Source of the DNA: CAVOKN01 sp963696505
Lineage (GTDB): Bacteria > Pseudomonadota > Gammaproteobacteria > Burkholderiales > Rhodocyclaceae
Assembly (NCBI GenBank): GCA_963696505.1
Contig: CAVOKN010000019.1
Coordinates: forward strand, 45,615 to 109,614
Length of the DNA: 64,000 nt
Direction of reading: 5' to 3'
The notes below the pieces were generated by a model. That model saw only the letters and a program-made list of their open reading frames with translations, did not search any database and had not been told where the DNA came from. The position numbers and the translations under genes were made by a program. Below, piece by piece: positions 49,180-58,507 of the stretch. Numbering within the stretch: position 1 is the first letter of the stretch; each line of letters opens with the position of its first letter.

Positions 49180-51300
49180 TTGATTGCCTCCGACGCAGAC
49201 GATGATGACCTGGACGCCGCCGTGCATGCGCACGACGCGCTGCTGGTGGCCCGCGGCTTCGCCATCTGGGTCGGCAGCGAGCCGACCTTCACCGACCGCT
49301 ACTCCGACCAGCCGCAGTGGGTCAGCGCCGCGCTGGGCGACGACAAGCTCGCCCGGGCCGAGCGGCTGCTGTGCACGCTCGCGCGGCGGGCACCGGGCGC
49401 AGCCCTGCTGCGCAGCGTCGGCCGGCGCTACCCCGGCGAGGACGTGCCGCGCTGGAGCTACGGCATGCTCGCCGCGCGCGACGGCACTCCCGTCTGGCAG
49501 GGACCGCCGGACCCCCTTCTCGTGTCAGGAGAGTTGGCGCCTCCCGATGCGCCGCGCTTTCATGCCGCCTTGCTTGCGCGGGCGCCGGGCGCGGGCTTTG
49601 CGGCCGCCGCGGTTGCGGCGACGGGGAACGAGCTGCGCCTGCTGCTGCGCGAGCCCGAAAGTCAGCCGCCGGCCGACGGCGATGCGCGCCTCGCGCGAGC
49701 TTCCTGCCACGAGGGCCCGATACCCGACAGCGGCGTACGCGACGAACTCGCGGCCGAAGGACTGTTCCTGTTCCTGCTGCGAAGCGAGAGCACTGCGGCC
49801 GGGAACGTGCTGCGCCTGGAACTGCCGGCCCTCGGGGATGCGGCGCGCCTGCGCCGCGTGCTCGCTCTGGTCGGCGCGGCGGCCCATGACGCCGAACTCG
49901 CCGCGCTGGTGCTCGCGGGCTGCCCGCCCCCTGTGGACGCGACGGTTGCCTGGACCACAGTCACCCCCGATCCCGCCGTCATCGAAGTGAACTCCGCGCC
50001 CTTCGCCGACTGCGCGGGGCTGCTCGGCTTTGCCCGCGATCTCTACGCCGCCGCCGCTCCCCAGGGACTGACTCCCTGCCGCCTCTTTTTCAACGGCGAC
50101 GCGGGCGATTCCGGCGGCGCCGGGCAGATTACCCTGGGGGGCCCGACGCCGGCCGCGAGCCCCTTCTTCCGCCATTCCCACACGCTGCCGGGCTGGGTGC
50201 GCTACGTGAATCGCCACCCGGCCCTGTCCTACCTCTTCGCCCACGACCACATCGGTGCATTCGGCCAGTCGGTGCGCAGCGACGAGCGCGACCGCGAACA
50301 TTTCGACGAACTGGGCCTGGCGCTGCGCCTGCTGGCCGCGCAACCCCAGGCCGATCCGGAAATGATCTGGCGCAGCCTGTCGCCCTTCCTCGCCGACATC
50401 GCGGGCAACGCCCACCGCGCCGAACTCAACATCGAGAAGCTGTGGAATCCCTGGCTGCCGGAGCGCGGGAAACTGGGCCTGCTGGAGTTCCGCGCCCTGC
50501 GCATGGCGCAGAGCCCGGAGCGGCTGGCGGCTATCGCCGCGCTGCTGCGGGCGGTGACCGCCCGGCTAGCAGCGCGCCGCTATGACGAAGCCCTGATCGA
50601 CTGGGGCCAGCAACTGCACGACCGCTACGCGCTGCCCTTCTGCCTGCGGGAGGATCTGTTCGCGGTGCTGGAGGATCTGGACCACGCCGGCTTCGGCCTT
50701 GCACCGGCGCTGCGGCGCGTGTTGCTGGACGATGACTTCCGCGTATTGGGCCGCGTCGCCTTCGACGATGTCGAACTCACCATCCGCCGCGCCCTGGAGT
50801 TCTGGCCCCTGGTGGGCGACGCCGCATCCCAGGAACGCGGCACCTCGCGCCTGGTGGACGCCAGCACGGCGCGCATCGAACTGTGCCTGCGGCCCCTGCC
50901 GGGACGCCACGACCAGGACTTCGACGCCTGGGGCATCGCCAGCGAGGGCGGCTGTCTGCCGCTGCGCCGCGCCGGCGACGCTGCCGGGCTTGCGCGGCTG
51001 CTGGGGCTGCGCTATCGGCGCTACGTGCCGGGTGCCGGCCTGCACCCCAGCCTGCCCGCCCAGGGGCCGATTCCGCTGTTGCTGTGGCACCCACAGCGCG
51101 GCAAGGCCTGCCGCATCACGCTGCACGAGTGGCGCCCCGACCAGCAGCCCTACGACGGGCTGCCGAAGGACGCCGAAGACGCCCGCGCGCGCCGCGCCCA
51201 GCGCATCGTGGTCGAAAGCGTACCGCCGCCCGATCCGCCGCCGCCCCCCGCGCCGGCCCATGCCCTGACGCCCTGGTGCCTTGATTTGCGGCGGCTGTGA
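49180..51300 (+). CDS. DUF2126 protein without its transglutaminase half
   Basis: This protein of about 706 residues matches DUF2126, the C-terminal half of large transglutaminase-like proteins. Family motifs are FAIWVGSEPTFTDRYSDQPQ, GRRYPGEDVPRWSYGMLAAR, VTPDPAVIEVNSAPFADCAG, and LPGWVRYVNRHPALSYLFAH. No N-terminal transglutaminase domain (Cys-His-Asp) is present: the frame starts just upstream at a TTG (49180), or a GTG at 49099 inside the hairpin. It may work with a separate transglutaminase elsewhere or be a truncated gene. The Pro-rich C-terminus (PPPDPPPPPAPAHAL) is complete. The activity of the family is unclear. Confidence 0.8.
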   Translation: MIASDADDDDLDAAVHAHDALLVARGFAIWVGSEPTFTDRYSDQPQWVSAALGDDKLARAERLLCTLARRAPGAALLRSVGRRYPGEDVPRWSYGMLAARDGTPVWQGPPDPLLVSGELAPPDAPRFHAALLARAPGAGFAAAAVAATGNELRLLLREPESQPPADGDARLARASCHEGPIPDSGVRDELAAEGLFLFLLRSESTAAGNVLRLELPALGDAARLRRVLALVGAAAHDAELAALVLAGCPPPVDATVAWTTVTPDPAVIEVNSAPFADCAGLLGFARDLYAAAAPQGLTPCRLFFNGDAGDSGGAGQITLGGPTPAASPFFRHSHTLPGWVRYVNRHPALSYLFAHDHIGAFGQSVRSDERDREHFDELGLALRLLAAQPQADPEMIWRSLSPFLADIAGNAHRAELNIEKLWNPWLPERGKLGLLEFRALRMAQSPERLAAIAALLRAVTARLAARRYDEALIDWGQQLHDRYALPFCLREDLFAVLEDLDHAGFGLAPALRRVLLDDDFRVLGRVAFDDVELTIRRALEFWPLVGDAASQERGTSRLVDASTARIELCLRPLPGRHDQDFDAWGIASEGGCLPLRRAGDAAGLARLLGLRYRRYVPGAGLHPSLPAQGPIPLLLWHPQRGKACRITLHEWRPDQQPYDGLPKDAEDARARRAQRIVVESVPPPDPPPPPAPAHALTPWCLDLRRL

Positions 51301-51525
51301 TCGCGTAACGTCGGGCGAGTGCCGCAGGCGCGATGACCGCCGTATCCGCGGTGGTCAGGAGGACGTCGGAAGGTGGCGCTCCGAGCCTCCGCCACCCTGC
51401 TGGTCGAGCCAGTCTGGCGGTTCGCGATGCGGTAGCGCAGCCCACCGCTTTCATGAACTACTTCATCGCGCCGCTGACTGTACAGATTCACAGTCTTCCA
51501 TCCCGATTCCCCAATCAGGATGGTC

Positions 51526-52994
51526 ATGTCTGCCGCCGCGCCCTGCGCCTCACCTCGCACTGCGCGCTATCGCCGCCGCCAGCCCGAACGCACATTGCTC
51601 TATCGCACCGTGCAGGGCCACCTGGCGACCTGGCTCGAACTCACGCGTGACAGTGCGTCCGGCACTTCAGTGCCGGCCTACGTCGAGCGCGAATTTCGCC
51701 GCTACCTCGAATGCGGCATCCTTGCCCACGGCTTCGCCCGCGCCCGGTGTGGCCAGTGCGGGCACGACTTCCTGATCGCCTACTCGTGCAAGGGCCGGGG
51801 CGTGTGTCCGGCCTGCAACGCGCGGCGCATGGTTGAGACCGCCGCCCATCTGACCGACCACGTCATGCCGCGGCTACCGGTGCGCCAGTGGGTGTTGTCG
51901 GTGCCGAAACGCCTGCGCTACTACCTGCACAGCGACCCGGCCGTTCAAACCCTGGCGCTGCACATCTTCCTCAGTGCGGTGGAGCAGGCCTTGCGCCGGT
52001 GTAGTCCCGGGGCGGGTGTGGCCTGGCGCATCGGCGCGGTCGCTTTCATCCACGGCTTTGGCGCCCTGCCCAATCCCCATGTGCACTTCCACTGCGTGGT
52101 CATCGAGGGGGTTTTCGAGCCGATGGCGCGGGCGGCGCGCGCTTTCACGAAGCCCGGGGCGTCGGTCCCGAAACCATCGCCGACATCCAGGCCAAGGTGC
52201 GCCGGCGTCTGCTGCGTGCGGCTGCCCGGCGCGGACTGCTCGAGCGCCAAGACGCGCAGGCCATGGGCGCCTGGGATCACGCCGGGGGTTTCTCGCTGGA
52301 TGCCAGCGTGCGTGTCGAAGCGCAGGACCGGGAAGGCCTGGAACGTCTGCTGCGCTATTGCGCCCGGCCGGCCTTCGCGCTGGAGCGATTGCGGGAAATC
52401 GATTCCGAGCATCTGGTCTATGAGAGCGTCAAGCCGGGCCCGGGTGGCAGCGTCACGCTGATGCTGACCCCGCTTGAACTGCTCGATCGTCTGGCGGCGC
52501 TGATTGCGCCGCCGCGCCGGCATCGCCACCGCTACTTCGGGGTGCTGGCACCGAATGCACCGCTGCGCGCGGCGGTCACTGCGCTGGCGGGTACAGGGCC
52601 CGAAACGCCGGCAGCCCAGACACCGGCTGCGGCCGCCGGCGCAGCGCCACCCGCCGCTGCGAGCGCATCAGCCGAGACGGCACAAGCGGCAGAGGAGCCG
52701 ATCCATCGCCAGGCGGCGCGATACGCCTGGGCCCTGCTGCTTGCCCGGATCTATGAGGTTTTCCCGCTGCTGTGTCCCAAGTGCGGCGGCGAGATCCGGA
52801 TCATCGCCTTCATCACCGAGGCGCTGGCCGTGCGCGAGATCCTCGCGTACCTGGGCGAGCCGACATCGCCCCCTCGCCTGGCGCCAGCCCGTGGTCCGCC
52901 GCTGTGGGAGAGGGCCGACGCCGGGCAGGGCGAGTTCGACCCTCAAGCCCAACCGGTGCCGGACTACGAATTCGATCAGCGCATCGCCTGGTAG
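51526..52994 (+). pseudogene. IS91-family Y2/HUH transposase with one frameshift
   Basis: The protein has an N-terminal zinc-finger-like part (CGQCGHDFLIAYSCKGRGVCPAC trimmed around residues 70-95), the HUH metal site NPHVHFHCVVIEGVF, and a C-terminal part with RHRYFGVLAPNAPLR and PLLCPKCGGEIRIIAF. It would relax one strand and move the element by rolling-circle replication. Near 52140, in GGCGCGGGCGGCGCGCGC, one base appears to be missing; the continuation reads ARFHEARGVGPETIADIQAK. The catalytic site is before the break. The start at 51526 has AGG six bases upstream. The second copy shows the same C-terminal reading frame. Confidence 0.85.
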
Positions 52995-53055
52995 AGCCCA
53001 AGACAAAGCAAGCCGCCGTCGCCGTCGGTTCAGGCTTGTCATGGAGCAACTCGTG

Positions 53056-53103
53056 CCTGGGGTCAGCCGAGCGGCCAACGCCGGCCGCTCGGCTGACCCC
53101 AGG
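53056..53103 (+). repeat. Perfect 21-bp stem hairpin at the IS91 3' end (copy 1)
   Basis: CCTGGGGTCAGCCGAGCGGC pairs over 21 bases with its complement around the loop AACGCC. The same structure recurs unchanged at 55779-55826. In IS91-type elements a hairpin close to the 3' end marks the replication origin, and that is the likely role here. Confidence 0.8.
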
Positions 53104-53381
53104 CAGTGATCGGGTCGCGATTCCGAGTATTTCTCAGCGGCTCTCGGCCCAAAACACCCGATTGACTGCGGCTGCCAGGCGGAGACATACCCCCAAGGTG
53201 CCATTCGATTTCCTATCCTTACTATCTGCCGCTGCGGCAGTTGCCTTGCTATGTTCGCTGTCGAACAGAAGAGCCGATCGTAATTGCTATCATGGCAAGA
53301 AGTACTCAAGGGGATCAGCATGCTCGACGATTCGATTCGTCCGCTGCCCTTGATGATTGATAACCCCACCGGAGAATCCGT

Positions 53382-53573
53382 ATGCCCCTGATTAACTTGG
53401 TAGTCGTCTTGATTGTGGTTGGCGTGCTGCTTTGGCTCGTTAACAGCTATATTCCCATGGACTCAAAGATTAAACAGATCCTAAATATTGTCGTCGTCAT
53501 TGTTGTCGTTATATGGTTGCTACAGGTATTCGGCGTGATAGGTTCGCTGGGCAACATTCGTGTTGGCGGCTGA
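53382..53573 (+). CDS. Thivi_2564-family small membrane protein
   Basis: This 63-residue protein has two membrane helices (NLVVVLIVVGVLLWLVNSYI and ILNIVVVIVVVIWLLQVFGV) joined by PMDSKIKQ, the typical Thivi_2564 pattern. GGAGAATCC precedes the ATG. GC content is visibly lower than the surrounding element, so it belongs to the cargo between the two IS91 copies. The function is unknown. Confidence 0.85.
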   Translation: MPLINLVVVLIVVGVLLWLVNSYIPMDSKIKQILNIVVVIVVVIWLLQVFGVIGSLGNIRVGG

Positions 53574-53692
53574 CGGATCTCCAAGGTGGTTGCCGTCGCC
53601 AGCATATGAAGCGATGCCATCCCAATAAATGGGGTTATGCCCGATAGTTGGGCGATGACCAGGGATTAAGTAAAGAGCAGAAGGAGCAGAAA

Positions 53693-54935
53693 ATGAAAAA
53701 GAGCTACTTGATGATTGCGATATCGATGACCCTTGTCCAGGGTTGCTATACCGCTCCCCCCTACCAATCATCCAGCCATGTCGCAGTCGGAATCGGATAC
53801 CCGGATGTCAACATCGGTATCAATTATTCGACGTACCCGGATTTTGTCCAGATACCGGGCTATCCCGTCTACTACGCCCCCCAGGTGGATTCGAATTACT
53901 TCTTTTACGACGGACTCTACTGGGTGTTCCTGGGCGATAACTGGTATGCGAGCAGCTGGTACAACGGGCCGTGGGATAGCGTGGGTTATTACGATGTGCC
54001 GGCTTATGTGCTGAGCGTCCCGGTACGCTATTACCGCCAGCCTCCGCCGTATTTCCGCGGCTGGCGTGCCGACGCGCCGCCACGTTGGGGGGATCACTGG
54101 GGTCGCGACTGGGAACAGCGTCGAAGCGGGTGGGACCGTTGGGACCGCGGCTCCGCCCCGGCTCCCGCACCGTTGCCGGTTTACCAGCGGAATTATCCCG
54201 GTGACCGCTATCCTCGCGCAGTAGAACAGCAGCATACGATACGGTCCGAGAATTACCGCTACCAGCCGCGTGAGCCTGTCACGCAGCAGTATTACAAACC
54301 ACGTGCGCAGCAAGACCAGCAGCGTCAGCAAGACCAGCAGCGTCAGCAAGACCAGCAGCGTCAGCAAGAACAGCAGCGTCAGCAAGAAGCAGCGTCAGCA
54401 AGAGCAACAGCGTCAGCAAGAGCAGCGTCAGCAAGAGCAGCGCCAGCAAGAGCAGCGTCAGCAAGAGCAACGCCAGCAAGAGCAACGCCAGCAAGAGCAA
54501 CGCCAGCAAGAGCAACGCCAGCAAGAGCAGCAGCGTCAGCAAGACCAGCAGCGTCAGAAAGACCAGCAGCGTCAGAAAGAGAAAGACCAGCAGCGTCAGA
54601 AAGAGAAAGAGCAGCAGCGTCAGCAAGAGCAGCAGCGCCAGAAAGACCAGCAGCGCCAGAAAGAGCAGCAACGTCAGAAAGACCAACAACGTCAGCAAGA
54701 GCAGCAACGTCAGAAAGACCAACAACGTCAGAAAGAGCAGCAACGCCAGAAAGAACAGCAGCAGAAGGCCCAGCCGCAACAAGATCGGGAGCGGCAAGGC
54801 GCCCAACCTGAACTGAAGGGCAAAGCCAAAGACCACAAGGCTGTGCCACAAGACCAGGTTCAAAAGGACAAGGATGCCCAGCAGGAGTATGAGCGGAAGA
54901 AAAAGGAGTATGAGGAGCGCTATCAGAATCGCTAG
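53693..54935 (+). pseudogene. Secreted YXWGXW-like lipoprotein with Gln-rich repeat tail, frameshifted in the repeat
   Basis: The N-terminus is a lipoprotein signal (MIAISMTLVQGC). A Tyr/Trp-rich domain follows (NYFFYDGLYWVFLGDNWYAS, SVPVRYYRQPPPYFRGWR), as in YXWGXW-repeat proteins. From about 54310 comes a long run of a 15-base unit coding QQRQQ(D/E). Near 54390 the frame changes by one base: after QQRQQE it would give EAASARATAS, whereas one frame on it continues as KQRQQEQQRQQ to KEYEERYQNR and a stop at 54935. A two-base loss of CA in GAACAGCAGCGT explains it. AAGGAG precedes the ATG at 53693. The tail may bind the envelope or other proteins. It could be a slippage-prone site. Confidence 0.7.
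54307..54762 (+). repeat. Coding tandem repeat, CAGCGTCAGCAAGAN units
   Basis: About 30 imperfect copies of 12-15-base units built from CAG/CGT/CAG/CAA/GA(C/G) run from 54307 to 54762, first as 15-base units and then mixed with 12-base units and AAAGA variants. They encode Q-R-Q-Q-(E/D) or, one frame over, A/S/R-rich sequence. Neither frame has a stop, so the repeat can be read both ways. Confidence 0.8.
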
Positions 54936-54997
54936 GGCGCGTTAACACTCATTACTCGCTGCAACCCGGAGGGACGGCCGATTCGGGCGCCGCTTGG

Positions 54998-55717
54998 GAT
55001 CACGCCGGGGGCTTCTCACTCGATGCCAGCGTGCGTGTCGAAGCGCAGGACCGGGAAGGCCTGGAACGTCTGCTGCGCTATTGCGCCCGGCCGGCCTTTG
55101 CCCTGGAGCGATTGCGGGAAATCGATTCCGAGCATCTGGTCTATGAGAGCGTCAAGCCGGGCCCGGGTGGTAGCGTCACACTGATGCTGACCCCGCTTGA
55201 ACTGCTCGATCGCCTGGCGGCCCTGATTCCACCGCCGCGCCGGCATCGCCACCGCTACTTCGGGGTGCTGGCACCGAATGCACCGCTGCGCTCGGCGGTC
55301 ACCGCGCTGGCGGGTCCGCAGGCCGAAACGCCGGCAGCCCAGACACCGGCTGCGGCGGCCGGCGCAGCGCCACCCGCCGCTGCGAGCGCATCAGCCGAGA
55401 CGGCACAAGCAGCAGAGGAGCCGATCCATCGCCAGGCGGCGCGATACGCCTGGGCCCTGCTGCTTGCCCGGATCTATGAGGTTTTCCCGCTGCTGTGTGC
55501 CAAGTGCGGCGGCGAGATCCGGATCATCGCCTTCATCACCGAGGCGCCGGCCGTGCGCGAGATCCTCGCGTACCTGGGCGAGCCGACATCGCCCCCTCGC
55601 CTGGCGCCGGCCCGTGGCCCGCCGCTGTGGGAGAGGGCCGATGCCGGGCAGGGCGAGTTCGACCCAAACGCCCAACCGGCACCCGACTACGAATTCGATC
55701 AGCGCATCGCCTGGTAG
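54998..55717 (+). pseudogene. C-terminal half of IS91-family transposase
   Basis: The reading frame matches the C-terminal part of the transposase in copy 1 (SLDASVRVEAQDREGLERLL through PDYEFDQRIAW) with scattered substitutions, for example LCAKCGGEI for LCPKCGGEI. The catalytic HUH motif and zinc finger are absent. Confidence 0.85.
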
Positions 55718-55778
55718 AGCCCAAGACAAAGCAAGCCGCCGTCGCCGTCGGTTCAGGCTTGTCATGGAGCAACTCGTG

Positions 55779-55826
55779 CCTGGGGTCAGCCGAGCGGCCA
55801 ACGCCGGCCGCTCGGCTGACCCCAGG
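55779..55826 (+). repeat. Perfect 21-bp stem hairpin at the IS91 3' end (copy 2)
   Basis: Identical to 53056-53103: a 21-base stem around the loop AACGCC. Its presence at the same distance after the stop codon in both copies supports the origin-like role. Confidence 0.8.
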
Positions 55827-55921
55827 CAGTGATCGGGTCGCGATTCCGAGCATTTCTCAGGGCCTCGCCGCACGAAATCCCCAATTGACCTCGGCCGCCA
55901 AGCGGAGACATACTCTCCGAG

Positions 55922-56803
55922 GTGCCATTGGATTTCCTATCCGTTATCCGTCGTCTATCCGTCGAAGCGCAGAAGGAGAAAAACGACGCGCGCGTGATCG
56001 CGGCGCACGCGAGCTACCTGGAGGTCGCCCAAAGCTATTTGGACAAGGCCCGGCAGACACTGGCCAGGACTGCCGGGGGTGGTATCGAGTCCCTGGCGGC
56101 CAAGATCGAGATCGAGACGTTCATCAAACATGCCGAGCGCCAGATCGACCAGACGAGACGGCGGGTCATTCTGGGAGAAGTCATCCCCCATGCCGAGAAA
56201 GTCTTTTCGGTGTTCGAGACGCACACCGAGTGGATCAGCAAGGGCAAGGCCGGTGTGCCGGTCGAACTGGGTTTGCGGGTGTGCGTCATGGAAGACCAGC
56301 ATCGCTTCATCCTGCATCATCGGGTCATAGAAAAGCAGACCGATGACCAGGTGACGGTGGCCATGGTCAAAGAAACAAAGGAGCGCTTTGCCGACCTGGA
56401 GGCCTGCAGCTTTGACAAAGGATTCCACTCACCGACCAGTCAGCAGGAACTGCAGGCCCATCTGAAGCTGGTGGCCTTGCCAAGAAAGGGCAAGCTGTCG
56501 CAACAGGCACAAGCGGTAGAGAGCACGGAGGACTTCGTCAAGGCGCGCGCTCAGCACTCGGCAGTCGAGTCGGCGATCAACGCGCTCGATGTGCATGGGC
56601 TTGATCGCTGTCCGGACCATGGCATTGGCGGATTCAAACGCTACGTCGCGCTGGCTGTGGTGGCGAGGAACATCCATCGCATCGGTGCCATCCTGCGGGA
56701 ACAGGAAAACCGGCGGGCCAAGCGCAAGAGCCGGTACGCAGATCGTGACATGCCCCACAAACTGGCGGCACAGCCGACGCCAAGCCCGGCGTTCATGCAG
56801 TGA
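55922..56803 (+). pseudogene. ISNCY-family DDE transposase, N-terminally truncated
   Basis: The last 280 residues of an ISNCY-type transposase are readable: LSVEAQKEKNDARVIAAHAS, RRRVILGEVIPHAEKVFSVF, ELGLRVCVMEDQHRFILHHR, EACSFDKGFHSPTSQQEL (with a catalytic Asp) and QHSAVESAINALDVHGLDRC (with the catalytic Glu), ending near FMQ. The N-terminal third, with the first Asp and DNA-binding domain, is missing, cut at the end of the truncated IS91 copy. The downstream 150 bases include GGGGTTTTCGGTCAGACA, which may be the old right end of this element. Confidence 0.8.
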
Positions 56804-56978
56804 TGTTCGGAGTCACCGGGAGTCGCTTGCCTATCAGTAATGACGAAGGCATCTCCTGCCCATATTGCACACTTATTCGCCCGTGACGCCTGGGGCAAAC
56901 CGTCGCAGACATGACATTGAAGACAATGTAGCGGATTCCAACGTCAAAGAACCGGGGTTTTCGGTCAGACACTAAGTA

Positions 56979-58254
56979 CTCCGTTTCGTAAGTTCGCACA
57001 CGTATTTTCAGGCGGCCAACTTGAGACACTGGCTCTGCGCCCAGCGATTGCGCATCCGTGCAATCAGGGCGTTGAGATCGGAACGGGTGAACTTCCACTC
57101 GAAGGGGTGAGCGATGCTTTCGAAGTAGCGCTCGAAGTTCGCCAGCCGCTCGGCCACGGCTTCCAGACAAGGGAAGTCGTTCGGGGTCAGCACCTTGCGT
57201 TGCACGATCGAGAAGTAGATCTCGATCTGATTGAGCCAGCTTGCGTGGACCGGACCGTGCACTGGAACCAATCTTGGATGGGCTTTCGTCAGGCGCTGCA
57301 CCGAGGCCTGCCCGCGATGCGAGGAGCCGTTGTCCATCACCCAGAACACGCGGCGCGCGGTGTCGTACGGAGGCTGGCTCATGACCTGATCGACCAAGCG
57401 CTCGAAGGGTGCGATGCCGGTGGTCGCTTCGCAGCGACCGAACACCTTCGCCCGGTGGACGTCCAGTGCCGCGAGGTAGGCCCAGGCACCGCCTCGAACG
57501 TACTCGTGCTCCACGCGCATCGTCTGGCCCGCTGCCGTGGGCAGGCTCGGATGAATGCGCACTCGCGCCTGGATGCTGGTCTTCTCGTCGGTCGAGATGA
57601 CGTGCTCGTCCTCGCGCAGCGGCTGCCCTTGCCAGCGTCGCTCGTACAGGTCCAGGATGCGCCCGGCCTTGGCCTGGAAGTGCGGATCGCGAGGAAAGAT
57701 CCAGCAGCGGTGCTGCCACGGCCGAATGGCGTCTTCGTGCAGCCAACGCCACACGGTGCTGTCGCTGATGCGCGCGACCAGGCCCGAGCGCTCGGCGTGT
57801 CGCGCCACATCGGCCACGCTGAGTCGCGACAGGGGCAGGCCAAGATTGGCCGGCAACTCGCACGCAAGCGCCTTGATCTCAACCGTGAGCTCTGGGGGGA
57901 AAGACCCGAGGGCGACCCGGGCGGGCCCTTTCTTCCAGGCCCGCCAATCGATCCTTGACGAAGCGCTTGCGCCACTGGCTCACCACCTCGCGCCGAGTGT
58001 CCAGGCGCGCGGCGATCTCGTCGTTGTCCATGCCATGGGCTGCCATCAAAATCATCTTGGCCCGAACGACTTCGAAATATGGCAACGTATATCTGGCCGC
58101 ACGGCGACTCAATTCGGCGAACTCCTCGGAAGACAACTCGATCCGGAACGGGCTTTTCCTCGGCATGATCGAACCCTCGTGGACGGATCGCGCCAACATG
58201 CCATACGAGGCCATACTTCGCAACACAATACGTGGCCATATTTATGACAACGCC
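56979..58254 (-). mobile_element. IS630-family insertion sequence
   Basis: The element carries an IS630 transposase (57008-58166) between imperfect inverted ends: the left end near 56986 (TCGTAAGTTCGCACACGTAT) and the right end, read inward, TCATAAATATGGCCACGTAT, match at about two thirds of positions. TA dinucleotides at 56977-56978 and 58255-58256 flank the element, as expected for the TA target of this family. Its right edge interrupts an integron cassette. Confidence 0.75.
57008..58166 (-). pseudogene. IS630-family transposase, one frameshift at a C6 run
   Basis: The N-terminal frame starts at 58166 (MPRKSPFRIELSSEEFAELS) with a helix-turn-helix (HGMDNDEIAARLDTRREVVS) and runs to GRPRVFPP. 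In the run CCCCCC near 57890 the frame changes by one base; the continuation ELTVEIKALACELPANLGLP leads to the catalytic part: HVISTDEKTSIQARVRIHP, VFWVMDNGSSHRGQAS and HASWLNQIEIYFSIVQRKVL (DDE residues). Removing one C restores a 385-residue protein. Slippage at the C run, a real mutation and a sequencing error are all possible. Confidence 0.83.
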
Positions 58255-58283
58255 TACTAAGGGGTGCTAGCCCATAGGATTTG

Positions 58284-58397
58284 CCGATTGAGCAACCTAC
58301 CAAGTGCGAACTCCTTATCAATCTGAAGACCGCCAAGGCGCTTGGGATTATCATTTGACGATCGGTTTTGGTTTGTGCAGACGAGGTCATTCAGTGA
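58284..58397 (+). pseudogene. C-terminal remnant of an ABC substrate-binding protein (DUF534 type)
   Basis: The plus strand reads IEQPTKCELLINLKTAKALG and then, past an in-frame TGA, VLVCADEVIQ, a close match to the C-terminal end of TrpX-like ABC substrate-binding proteins (PTKFELVINLKTAKALG...ADEVI). The IS630 removed or displaced everything before it. The stop at 58397 is eight bases from the first attC, so this is the 3' end of the preceding gene cassette. Confidence 0.6.
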
Positions 58398-58404
58398 AAA
58401 TGAC

Positions 58405-58488
58405 GTTCAACTTCTACATGCAGCGGACTGGCTAGCGGCGTCGCTGCGCGCCGCCTTTCTACCCAGCCGCTGATGTAGCACGTTAGGC
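58405..58488 (+). other. Integron attC-like recombination site 1
   Basis: The site begins with GTTCAAC (RYYYAAC) and ends with GTTAGGC (GTTRRRY). Between them CTACATGCAGCGG can pair with CCGCTGATGTAG from the right arm with one unpaired G, the extrahelical base that orients attC sites. The total of 84 bases is normal for attC. A ribosome site and the pentapeptide gene start 20 bases later, as in gene cassettes. Confidence 0.8.
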
Positions 58489-58507
58489 GTCGAAGGAAGA
58501 TATGCGC

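Larger units (their letters stand above)
51301..53122 (+). mobile_element. IS91-family insertion sequence (copy 1, near full length)
   Basis: The element contains an IS91-type transposase gene (51526-52994) with a long perfect hairpin at its 3' side. A mismatched inverted repeat (TGACCGCCG-...-CGCGGTGGTCA, about 51332-51356) near the 5' side could be the terminator end. The exact borders are uncertain because these elements make no terminal repeats. The copy at 54998-55850 shares the last 850 bases, ending after GTGATCGGGTCGCGATTCCGA, which places the 3' end near 53122. Confidence 0.75.
54998..55850 (+). mobile_element. IS91-family element, 5'-truncated copy 2
   Basis: From GATCACGCCGGGGGCTTCTC onward the sequence is nearly identical to 52275-53122 of copy 1, including the transposase C-terminus (stop at 55717) and the perfect hairpin at 55779-55826. 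The N-terminal half with the HUH site is missing, so it cannot move by itself, but its 3' origin-like hairpin could be used by the protein from another copy. Confidence 0.85.

Noticed and set aside
54307..54762. Tandem repeat as CRISPR array
   Set aside because: Units are 12-15 bases, contiguous and coding; there are no spacers.
51301..55850. Composite transposon made of two IS91 copies
   Set aside because: Copy 2 lacks its 5' half and IS91 does not move by paired ends; only one-ended mobilisation is plausible.
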